Shown in pieces: positions 15,116 to 22,070 of a stretch of DNA of 37,440 nucleotides. Source of the stretch: Tautonia sociabilis (GTDB lineage Bacteria > Planctomycetota > Planctomycetia > Isosphaerales > Isosphaeraceae); contig NZ_RYZH01000057.1 in assembly GCF_003977685.1 (NCBI RefSeq), positions 1 through 37,440 on the forward strand, in the 5' to 3' direction. Below the pieces are notes generated by a model. It ran no database searches. It was not told where the DNA came from and saw only the letters and a list, made by a program, of their open reading frames with translations. Each line of letters begins with the position of its first letter. Within the stretch, counting starts at the first letter, position 1. A program made the position numbers and the translations under genes.

Positions 15116-16957
15116 ATGGAGCCAACCCGAACCGATCGTCGCACGGTCCTCCGCCTGGCCCTGCTCGCGGCGAGCGGCGGGCCGATGACGCTGGCCAGGG
15201 CGGTGCGGGCCGGGCAGGAGTCGGCGCAGGAGGCGGCGGACGCCTTCCTCTCCCGGTATGTCGCCGGCTGGCTGCCGCTGGACACGGCGGCCTCGGAGGC
15301 GGCCTGGGCCGCGATGACCGACGTGAGCGAGGAGCACACCCGGCAGCAGGTCGAGGCGACCCTGGCCGTCTCCCGGTTCGTCGGCGACCCGGAGGTGATC
15401 GCCACCGCCCGGGCCCTGCTGGAGCGGGCCGACGCGCTGGACGAGCTGACCGTCCGCCAGCTCCGCCGGGTGATCCTCCGCGCCGCCGAGGCCCCCGGCA
15501 CCATCCCCGAGGTCGTCGAGCGTCGGGCCGAGGCCGAGGCGAGCCAGTCGGCCCTCCAGGACGGCTTCGTCTACCCGATCGACGACCCGAAACGCCCCGG
15601 AGAGCGCATCTCGGCCAACGGGATCGACCGGGTGCTCGTCGAGTCGGACGACCTGGGGGAGCGGCTGGCGGTCTGGACGGCCTCGAAGACGATCGGCGCG
15701 CCGCTGCGCGACGGCCTGCTGCGGCTCAGGGACCTGCGGAACTCGGTCGCGAGGGAGCTGGGCTTCGACGACTTCTTCGCGCTCCAGGTGGCCGACTACG
15801 GCATCTCCGTCGACCAGATGATCGCCCTGTGCGACGGCTTCGTCGCCACGGTGAAGCCGCTGTACGAGCAGCTCCACACCTGGGCGAAGTACCGGCTGGC
15901 CGAGCGCTTCGGGGTCGATCCTCCTGAGGGGAAGATCCCGGCGCACTGGCTGCCGAACCGCTGGGGGCAGCTCTGGCCGGGGCTGGTCGAGGGGATCGAC
16001 CTGGACGCCCCGTTCCGCGGGAAGCCCCCGGAGTTCATCACCGAGCAGGCCGAGCGGTTCTACGTCTCGATCGGCTTCCCCGCGCTGCCCCGGTCGTTCC
16101 ACGAGAAGTCCGACCTGTACCCCGTCCCCCCAGGATCGAGCCGGAAGAAGAACAGCCACGCCAGCGCCTGGCACATCAACCTGGAGGACGATGTGCGGAG
16201 CCTGATGTCGATCGAGCCCGACGCCCGCTGGTTCAACACGGCGCACCATGAGCTTGGTCATATTTATTATTATATTTCGTACTCTCGGCCGGAAGTGCCC
16301 CACCTGCTCCGAGAAGGAGCCAACCGGGCCTTCCACGAGGGGATCGGCGACCTGATCGGCCTGGCGGCCGGACAGCGGCCGTACCTGAAGCAGGTCGGCC
16401 TGCTGACCCCCGAGGCCGAGCGGGCCGACCCGGTGAGGTTCCTGCTCGACTCGGCGCTCGACGGCGCCTCGATCGTCTTCATCCCCTGGTCGGCCGGCGT
16501 GATGACCCACTGGGAGCGCGCCTTCTACGCCGGGACCATCCCCGACCACGCCCTGAACGCCTCCTGGTGGGAGATGGCCGGCCGATTCCAGGGGATCGCC
16601 CCCCCCTCCCCCCGGCCGGAGACGACCTGCGACCCGGCCACCAAGACGCATATCAACGACGACCCGGCCCAGTACTACGACTACGCCATCGGCACCGTCA
16701 TCAAGTTCCAGCTCCACGACCACATCGCCCGGACGATCCTGAAGCAGGACCCCCGCGAGTGCAACTACTACGGCAACACCGAGGTCGGCGCCTTCCTCCG
16801 CTCGATCCTCGAGCTGGGCGCCACCCGCGACTGGAACGCCGTCCTCCAGGAGGCGACCGGCTCCGGCCTCTCGGCCGACGCCATGATGAGCTACTTCGCT
16901 CCCCTGTCCGACTGGCTCCAGGACCAGAACGCCGGCCGTCCCATCGGCTGGTCCTGA
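15116..16957 (+). CDS. Secreted M2-family peptidyl-dipeptidase (ACE-like)
   Basis: A 613-residue zinc metallopeptidase of family M2, the angiotensin-converting-enzyme family, which removes C-terminal dipeptides. The zinc motif HELGH is at residues 378-382 within HHELGHIYYY, followed after about 25 residues by GANRAFHEGIGD with the third zinc ligand Glu. Both blocks match ACE (HHEMGHIQYY and GANPGFHEAIGD). The N-terminus, TDRRTVLRLALLAASGG, resembles a twin-arginine signal, so export by Tat is likely. The length fits a single-domain enzyme. The codons around the zinc motif (16246-16290) are strikingly AT-rich compared with the rest of the gene. It appears to be monocistronic, ending about 100 bases before the tRNA gene. 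Confidence 0.93.
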   Translation: MEPTRTDRRTVLRLALLAASGGPMTLARAVRAGQESAQEAADAFLSRYVAGWLPLDTAASEAAWAAMTDVSEEHTRQQVEATLAVSRFVGDPEVIATARALLERADALDELTVRQLRRVILRAAEAPGTIPEVVERRAEAEASQSALQDGFVYPIDDPKRPGERISANGIDRVLVESDDLGERLAVWTASKTIGAPLRDGLLRLRDLRNSVARELGFDDFFALQVADYGISVDQMIALCDGFVATVKPLYEQLHTWAKYRLAERFGVDPPEGKIPAHWLPNRWGQLWPGLVEGIDLDAPFRGKPPEFITEQAERFYVSIGFPALPRSFHEKSDLYPVPPGSSRKKNSHASAWHINLEDDVRSLMSIEPDARWFNTAHHELGHIYYYISYSRPEVPHLLREGANRAFHEGIGDLIGLAAGQRPYLKQVGLLTPEAERADPVRFLLDSALDGASIVFIPWSAGVMTHWERAFYAGTIPDHALNASWWEMAGRFQGIAPPSPRPETTCDPATKTHINDDPAQYYDYAIGTVIKFQLHDHIARTILKQDPRECNYYGNTEVGAFLRSILELGATRDWNAVLQEATGSGLSADAMMSYFAPLSDWLQDQNAGRPIGWS

Positions 16958-17010
16958 CAACCCCCACCCGCCTCCCCACCTTCCCCGCGATCGCTTCCCC
17001 CGGTTGACCA

Positions 17011-17038
17011 TTGACAACCACGCCGCCGTCGGAAAAAT
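17011..17038 (+). promoter_or_regulatory. Promoter of tRNA-Arg gene
   Basis: A perfect TTGACA (17011-17016) and AAAAAT (17033-17038) are separated by 16 bases. They lie just upstream of the tRNA, which starts at 17054. The A-rich -10 stands out in this GC-rich genome. Confidence 0.6.
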
Positions 17039-17053
17039 AGGAGAGACATCCGG

Positions 17054-17127
17054 GTGCCCGTAGCTCAATTGGATAGAGCGTTAGCCTCCGGAGCTAAAGG
17101 TTGCAGGTTCAAGTCCTGCCGGGCATA
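17054..17127 (+). tRNA. tRNA-Arg (anticodon CCG)
   Basis: All four arms fold. The acceptor stem is GTGCCCG with CGGGCAT (first pair G-T). The D arm is GCTC...GAGC, and the anticodon stem is TTAGC/GCTAA with loop CTCCGGA, so the anticodon is CCG and reads CGG. The T arm is GCAGG-TTCAAGT-CCTGC and the discriminator base is A. CCA is not encoded and must be added enzymatically. The gene has its own promoter and a strong terminator, so it is a single-gene transcript. Confidence 0.97.
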
Positions 17128-17135
17128 CTGCAAGG

Positions 17136-17168
17136 GGGTCGCTGACGGGGGTGTCAGCGACCCTTTTT
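17136..17168 (+). terminator. Intrinsic terminator after tRNA-Arg
   Basis: An 11-base perfect stem, GGGTCGCTGAC / GTCAGCGACCC, with a six-base loop (GGGGGT) is followed directly by TTTTT. It begins 8 bases after the tRNA end. It is the clearest intrinsic terminator in the window. Confidence 0.93.
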
Positions 17169-17331
17169 CATTTGTCAGCATTGAAGTCGCGTCGAGACTG
17201 CTTCTGGGGACCGTTCGCGGCGGACGGGTGGCTGGGATCGTGTCGACCCCAGTTGGGGAGGTTCGCGACGCTGGGGGCGAATCGGCAAGCCCGCCGAGGT
17301 TTGGGCCGGGCGGGTCGGGAAGCTGGGGCGG

Positions 17332-17646
17332 TTGGTCGAGGGGTTGGTCCTTCATCGGGGGCGGGAGGCCTGGGCGGCGGCGGTTTCGGCGGCCGGGCTG
17401 GCGGCGGCCTCGGGGCGGTGGCGGCCGGCTCGGGTGCGGGCGCCGCTGGCGGGGATCCGGGTGCCGGGGCGGATGCTCGGGTCGATCCGGCGGCGGCTGG
17501 CCGAGGCGGCCCGGGTCGATCGGATCGGCGGGTGGGACGGCCGGTTCTTCTTCCGGGAGGGGGTGGCCTGGGCGCCGCTGCTGGTGCTGGCGATCCTGGC
17601 CGCGCTGGTGCTGGGGAGGGCGGCGGGGAGGCGGGGCGGGGGATGA
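17332..17646 (+). CDS. Small tail-anchored hypothetical protein
   Basis: A 104-residue Arg/Ala-rich protein of no recognised family. A hydrophobic C-terminal helix, VAWAPLLVLAILAALVLG, ends in a basic tail (RAAGRRGGG). Codon third positions are almost all G or C, as in the true genes here. The start is uncertain. This frame is open upstream to a TGA at 17182-17184, yet it has no ATG or GTG there, so TTG at 17332 or 17344 is the only candidate. An upstream frameshift or decayed start is possible. Confidence 0.45.
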   Translation: MVEGLVLHRGREAWAAAVSAAGLAAASGRWRPARVRAPLAGIRVPGRMLGSIRRRLAEAARVDRIGGWDGRFFFREGVAWAPLLVLAILAALVLGRAAGRRGGG

Positions 17647-17775
17647 GGGGTTTCCAGACGCTTGGGGAAGCGCGGGTCCGGAGCGTTGCGGGGCGGAGGC
17701 ATTGGCGATACCGTAACGGGTCGATCCGACTGCGATCGTCCCCCATCCCTTCTGTCATGCCCCTCCGGAGGCCCC

Positions 17776-18231
17776 ATGTCGACGCCGACCGAACACCCCG
17801 ATCCGAATCCCTCCGCGACTCCGCAACCCGACCCGACCCCGGCCGCCCCGGCCGCTCCGGCCGGCAAGCCGAAGGCGAAGGTCTCGCCCACCCGGAACGC
17901 GATCTCGCTGGTCCTGCTGATCGTCCTGGTGGTGATCGGAGGGCTGGAGCTGCTGGCGCTCTTCCAGTTCAACGGGGCGGTGGACAAGCTGGACCAGGCC
18001 CTCGAGGCCAACGAGCAGGACTTGCTGCCCCGGACCACGGTCGAGGAGATCCTCGGCAAGGAGCCCGACGGCCCGCTGCAGGACGCGGAGATCGGGACGC
18101 AGTCAACGACCTACACCTGGCGGGGCGCCCTCCGCCACCACAAGCTGACGGCCTATTACTCCCGGGGAGAGTCTCCGGGCCTGGTCAAGTACGAGATCGG
18201 CGACGCCGAGGCCGAGACTCCGACCGACTGA
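17776..18231 (+). CDS. Single-pass membrane hypothetical protein
   Basis: A 151-residue protein. The first 35 residues are Pro/Thr/Ala-rich, with a Lys-containing stretch before one transmembrane helix, AISLVLLIVLVVIGGLELLALF (about residues 43-64). An outer domain of about 85 residues follows (VDKLDQALEANEQDLLP, TYTWRGALRHHKLTAYY). The ATG is supported by GGAGG 4 bases upstream. The outer part resembles small SmpA/OmlA-like or other planctomycete extracytoplasmic domains only loosely, so no family is claimed. Confidence 0.8.
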   Translation: MSTPTEHPDPNPSATPQPDPTPAAPAAPAGKPKAKVSPTRNAISLVLLIVLVVIGGLELLALFQFNGAVDKLDQALEANEQDLLPRTTVEEILGKEPDGPLQDAEIGTQSTTYTWRGALRHHKLTAYYSRGESPGLVKYEIGDAEAETPTD

Positions 18232-18294
18232 GGCCGGCCGGATCGCTCCGGAGGCGGGTCGCTGGTGGAAGTGAAGTCGCCGGGGCGGGCGAGG

Positions 18295-18373
18295 CGAACC
18301 GCACCGAGCCGCACCGAGTCCCCTGGGCGGGGGCGGCTCGACCCGACCCGAGCCGATCCGACCTGATCTGACG
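18295..18373 (+). repeat. Five-base-period tract F in convergent spacer
   Basis: There are two blocks. CGAAC, CGCAC, CGAGC, CGCAC, CGAGT runs at 18295-18319. CGACC twice, CGAGC, CGATC, CGACC, TGATC, TGACG runs at 18339-18373. Here the tract lies between convergent genes, after the membrane protein stop, so a purely promoter-linked role would not fit this copy. Confidence 0.75.
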
Positions 18374-18488
18374 ATGCGCCGGGCGGTCCCTCCCCGGCGC
18401 GTCGTTGTGAGGGTCGGAGGGCGGGGGGCTCCTCGTCCGCCCGCTGGCCCGTTCCCGAGACGGCGTCCGGCGATGGATCGCGCCCGGG

Positions 18489-19112
18489 CTACTGGGTCAG
18501 CTCGACCGGGGGCGGATCGTCGTGCCCGATGGGGACGGCGGGAGGGGAGGGTGGCAAGGGGATCGGGTCGGGGTGCGCGGCGGCGTGGGATTCCCGGTAA
18601 GGAGAGGTTGGCCGGGGCCGGGAGCGGCGGCGCTCGAACTGGGCGGGGTCCTCGGGCTTGAGCAGCCGGGGGCGGTCGTCGGTGAGCAGCGGGGAGAGGG
18701 GCAGCGGGACGTACTCGTCGACGATGTCCTTGATCCGGCGGTCGTGCCGGGCCCCCAGGCCGATCAGCGAGGCGGCCACCAGCAGGCCGGCGGCGAGGCC
18801 GGCGAGCGACCAGGCCCAGGCGCGCTCTCGGGGGCGCTCGAAGCCCCAGGCGGTGCGGACTCTCGGGCGTCGCGCCTGGCGGAGCCTCCGGGCGAGGTCG
18901 GGCCAGAGCGGCGGGGAGTCCGCGGGGACCGGGTCCTCGGCCGAGGCGGCGGCCAGCGCGTGCTGAGCGGCGCGGAGGGCCTCCAGGCGTCGTCGGCAGT
19001 CGGCGCAGCGGACCAGGTGGGGCTCGACCACCCAGCGGTCCAGGCCGAGGCTCTCGCCCCCGGCCAGCAGGGGGAGGCGGGCCCGGACCCATGCGCAGGT
19101 CTTAATGGGCAT
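18489..19112 (-). CDS. Zinc-finger membrane anti-sigma factor
   Basis: A 207-residue regulator. The N-terminus has Cys6 (MPIKTCAW) and, at about residues 32-39, HLVRCADC, giving the H-X3-C-X2-C zinc anti-sigma motif. One transmembrane helix, WSLAGLAAGLLVAASLIGLGA, lies near residues 100-120. The C-terminal outer part of about 85 residues is Pro/Arg-rich and probably disordered. The ATG is preceded by GGAGG 6 bases away. Its first codons overlap the end of the sigma gene by 11 bases, so translation is coupled and the pair is a classic ECF sigma/anti-sigma unit. Confidence 0.88.
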   Translation of the reverse strand: MPIKTCAWVRARLPLLAGGESLGLDRWVVEPHLVRCADCRRRLEALRAAQHALAAASAEDPVPADSPPLWPDLARRLRQARRPRVRTAWGFERPRERAWAWSLAGLAAGLLVAASLIGLGARHDRRIKDIVDEYVPLPLSPLLTDDRPRLLKPEDPAQFERRRSRPRPTSPYRESHAAAHPDPIPLPPSPPAVPIGHDDPPPVELTQ

Positions 19113-19836
19113 GGCGGGCCTCCGGGACGATGGGCGTCGGGGTCGAAGTCGAAGGCGAAGGCGAACACATTGGATCGGTCCCTCCCTGGTCCTGCTGCTG
19201 CATCCGGCGCTCCCAGAGCCGGCGGAACTGCTCCCGGGCCTTGGCCAGCCGCCAGCGGACGGTGGCCTCTCGGCGGCGGACGATGGCGGCGACCTCGGCG
19301 GAGGAGAAGCCTTCCAGGTCCCGGAGGACGAGGATGGTGCGGTAGGCGACGGGGAGTTGCTCCAGGACGTGCCGGACTTCCTGGGCCAGCTCCTCGCGGG
19401 GCCGGGGGTCGGGGTCGGCGACCTCCATCGGGCAGGGGCCGGTCCCGTCGTCGTCTCGCCTCGGGTCGATGGGCAGGGGGGCCGGGGGGATGGCGTCCCG
19501 GCGCCGGAGCTGGTCGACCCCGAGGTTGACGGCGACCCGGAAGAGCCAGGGGCCGAAGCGTCGGCTCGTGTCGAAGCGATCCAGGCGATTGTAGACGCGC
19601 CAGAAGGTTTCCTGGGAGAGATCCCGGGCGAGTTCGTGGTCGTGGACCAGCCGGGTGAGCACGCGGAGCAGCTTCCGCTCGTAGCGGGCGACCAGGGCGG
19701 CGAAGGCGTCCTCGTCCCCCTCTCGGGCGCGCTCGACGAGCCGGGCGTCGCCGGCGTCCTCGGCCGGGGGGGAGGGGACGGCGGCCCCGAGCAGGTCATC
19801 GGAAAAATGGTTCGTCTGATCGCGTGGCGGTCGCAT
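19102..19836 (-). CDS. ECF-type RNA polymerase sigma factor
   Basis: A 244-residue sigma-70 family factor. Region 2 is clear at about residues 40-112: AFAALVARYERKLLRVLTRL, ARDLSQETFWRVYNRLDRFD, FGPWLFRVAVNLGVDQLRRR. Region 4 is at about 155-212, with helix-turn-helix FSSAEVAAIVRRREATVRWRL. A linker of about 40 residues between them is acidic and Pro-rich. It has a long tail after region 4 (QQQDQGGTDPM and a Ser/Thr/Pro stretch) of about 30 residues. It overlaps the anti-sigma gene by 11 bases. Its start is only 29 bases from the divergent GNAT gene, so both promoters overlap. Confidence 0.94.
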   Translation of the reverse strand: MRPPRDQTNHFSDDLLGAAVPSPPAEDAGDARLVERAREGDEDAFAALVARYERKLLRVLTRLVHDHELARDLSQETFWRVYNRLDRFDTSRRFGPWLFRVAVNLGVDQLRRRDAIPPAPLPIDPRRDDDGTGPCPMEVADPDPRPREELAQEVRHVLEQLPVAYRTILVLRDLEGFSSAEVAAIVRRREATVRWRLAKAREQFRRLWERRMQQQDQGGTDPMCSPSPSTSTPTPIVPEARHAH

Positions 19837-19865
19837 ATGATTTAGATACGGAGGGACGCCGCGAC

Positions 19866-20840
19866 ATGTTGGAGGATTCGATCGCCCGACTCGACGACTC
19901 GGCTCGGACGGCGGACGCCCCCCGGGGGGTGGTGATCGGCCCGTGCCCGCCGTCGGACCGGGAAGAGGCGCTGGAGCTGCTCTACCGCAGGCTGCCCTCC
20001 TCGGTGCGGCCGAGGACGATCGCCGAGCTGTTTCGGCAGGCCGACGCCGGGGCGTTGGATCTCTCGGGGCTGTGGATCGCCCGGCGTCGGGGGAGGCTCG
20101 TCGGCGCGATGCTGACGCAGGCGCTGGCTGGCCGGGCGGCGGCGATCTGGCCGCCGGAGGTCGACCGGGGCTGGCGGGCCGACGACCTGGCCCCGGCGCT
20201 GGTCCGGGAGGCGCTGCTCTGGTACCAGCACCGGGGCTGCCGGCTGGCCCAGGCGCTGGTCGATCGCTCCTCGGGACGTCGGGCCGGGGCCGAGCTGGCC
20301 CGGGGGGGCTTGCCTTACGTCACGGATCTGGTTTACCTCGGCCGGCCGGTCGCCGAGCCGCTGCGGCCGGCCCTTGGGGCCCCGGCGCTGCGCTGGGAGG
20401 GATTGGGCGACGAGAACCGGGACGACTTCGCCCGGACGCTGGAGCGGAGCTACGACGGCAGCCTCGACATGCCGGAGCTCTCCGGCCTGCGGGGCCTGGA
20501 GGACGTGCTGGAAGGGCACCGCGCCAAGGGAGGGTTCGACCCGGAGCGCTGGCGGCTCGGCCGGCTGGCGGAGGGGGGGGAGGCGGTGGCGGTGGTCCTG
20601 CTCTCTCGGGGGGAGGGGAGGACGTGGGAGGTGTCTTACCTTGGCCTGGTCCCCTCGGCCCGGGGGAGAGGGCTGGGCAAGGCCGCCCTGGGGCACGCGC
20701 TGGACTGGGTCGGGGAGGAGGGGGATCGCCTGGAGCTGGCGGTCGACGTGCGCAACGCCCCGGCCGAGGCGCTGTACCGCAACGCCGGCTTCCGGCCGTT
20801 CGACCGCCGGGGGGTTCACCTGACCGTGCTCGGCCGCTGA
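19866..20840 (+). CDS. Double GNAT-domain acetyltransferase
   Basis: A 324-residue protein with two GNAT-like halves. The C-terminal half (about residues 160-320) is the clearer one: VSYLGLVPSARGRGLGKAAL is the acetyl-CoA-binding R/Q-x-x-G-x-G/A region, and VDVRNAPAEALYRNAGFRPF is the typical end of a GNAT fold. The N-terminal half (WIARRRGRLVGAMLTQALAG) looks like a degenerate GNAT domain. The acceptor substrate is unknown. ATG 19866 is preferred over GTG 19824, because GGAGG lies 11 bases before it and a TATGAT -10-like element (19836-19841) sits between the two. The gene is divergent from the sigma factor. Confidence 0.85.
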   Translation: MLEDSIARLDDSARTADAPRGVVIGPCPPSDREEALELLYRRLPSSVRPRTIAELFRQADAGALDLSGLWIARRRGRLVGAMLTQALAGRAAAIWPPEVDRGWRADDLAPALVREALLWYQHRGCRLAQALVDRSSGRRAGAELARGGLPYVTDLVYLGRPVAEPLRPALGAPALRWEGLGDENRDDFARTLERSYDGSLDMPELSGLRGLEDVLEGHRAKGGFDPERWRLGRLAEGGEAVAVVLLSRGEGRTWEVSYLGLVPSARGRGLGKAALGHALDWVGEEGDRLELAVDVRNAPAEALYRNAGFRPFDRRGVHLTVLGR

Positions 20841-20863
20841 TCTGGGGAGGAGTCCTTGCGGGA

Positions 20864-21595
20864 TCAGGCCGACTCGGGGATTTGCTTGGTGTCGGGGCGT
20901 CGGACGAGCGTGCCCTCGCGGAGGTAGACGACCGTCTCGGCGATGTTGGTGGCGTGGTCGGCGACGCGCTCGAGGTTGCGGGCGGCGTTGATCAGGTGCA
21001 GCCAGGTGGTGACCTTGTTCGGCTCGCGTCGGATGGCGGCCTTGAGGTCCTTGAGGATCAGGCCGCGGCGGTAGTCGACCTGGCGGTCGCTGCGGATGAC
21101 GTTGCGGGCGAGGTCGGCGTCGGCTCGGGAGAGGGCGTCGAGGGCGTCTCGGACCTGGCCCAGCGCCTCGACGGCCAGGTACTCCATCTGGGGGGGGAGG
21201 GCGACGGCGTCGGGCCGTCGGGCGAGCTTCCGGGCGCGGCGGGCGATGTGGTTGGCCAGGTCCCCCATGCGCTCCAACTCATTGCTGATCTTCATGGCGG
21301 AGGTCACCCGGCGCAGGTCCGAGGCGACCGGCTGGTGCAGGGCGAGGATCCGCAGGCATTCATGCTCGATGAGCACCTGCCAGCGGTCGATCGTCGGCTC
21401 CTCGGCCCGGACCTCCTCGGCCAGCTCGATCTTGCCGGCGCAGAGGGCCTGGACACTGGCTCGCAGCGATTCCTCGACCACCGCCGAGAGCTTCAGCACC
21501 TCTCCCCAGAGCACTTCCAGATCGCGGACCAGGTGGCGATTCAGGCAGGACCGCTCACCATCGTTTCCGAGCTCGGCCCCCAGATCAGTCATCAT
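20864..21595 (-). CDS. phoU: PhoU phosphate-signalling protein
   Basis: A 243-residue all-helical regulator that represses phosphate-starvation signalling and limits Pst uptake in characterised bacteria. The two PhoU repeats are visible. The first has LIEHECLRILALHQPVASDL and KISNELERMGDLANHIARRA. The second has LRRE-type contacts and LHLINAARNLERVADHATNI. Both carry the E-R-x-x-D/A-D/H-x-x-x-N-I metal-binding signature. No pst or phoR/phoB genes are adjacent, so it is probably expressed on its own from the promoter near 21682-21711. Confidence 0.95.
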   Translation of the reverse strand: MMTDLGAELGNDGERSCLNRHLVRDLEVLWGEVLKLSAVVEESLRASVQALCAGKIELAEEVRAEEPTIDRWQVLIEHECLRILALHQPVASDLRRVTSAMKISNELERMGDLANHIARRARKLARRPDAVALPPQMEYLAVEALGQVRDALDALSRADADLARNVIRSDRQVDYRRGLILKDLKAAIRREPNKVTTWLHLINAARNLERVADHATNIAETVVYLREGTLVRRPDTKQIPESA

Positions 21596-22070
21596 CGGTG
21601 CGACTCGTCAGCGTTTGCGTCGGACCCGATCCGGCCTCGGGTCGGTCATCGGGATGGGGTTCGGGTCGCCCTCAACGTTCCAATCTACGGCATCCGGAAT
21701 GCATGGGGCAACACGGATCGCGAGCGAGGACGGGAAACTCGCCGATTCGTCATCACGTCTTGATCGAACCGTCATCTTGGCTCGATCCCACCGGCCTCGG
21801 GCCTCGCTCGGGTGTCCGGGTGGTTTCGAGGGGCAAGCGCCCTGGCGGCTCAATGGTGCGGGAGGGGAAATCCAGAGCGGTGTTCGAGCCGGACGCCAGG
21901 AGTGGCGAACGACCAGGATGGCGTGCGGGGCCTCCCGATTCAAGCCGGATTCCGCGACGGAGGCCGGATTTCTTCGATGAGGGAGCTCGGGGCCGGGGGG
22001 GGAGGGGTCGGGAAGACCCCGGCCCCCCCGGGTCGAGGACGGTCGTCGCGTCCTCCGAGGGCGTTCGGAA
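21596..22070. other. Spacer between phoU and proline-rich protein genes
   Basis: No supported gene. The phoU promoter candidate is here. The rest is balanced DNA with open frames lacking motifs or ribosome-binding sites. Confidence 0.5.
21682..21711 (-). promoter_or_regulatory. Putative phoU promoter
   Basis: On the minus strand, TTGCCC (21706-21711) and TAGATT (21682-21687) are separated by 18 bases. Both match the consensus at 4/6 positions. Predicted start of transcription is near 21675, about 80 bases before the phoU ATG. No clear Pho-box direct repeat was seen. Confidence 0.4.

Noticed and set aside
12417..21595. Pho regulon cluster (alkaline phosphatase plus phoU)
   Set aside because: The genes are 7 kb apart on opposite strands and no Pho box was seen, so a joint operon or regulon cannot be claimed from sequence.
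21596..21680. Five-base period upstream of phoU
   Set aside because: A few CGG/TCGGG units occur but phase is lost after three or four units, so it does not meet the standard of the other tracts.
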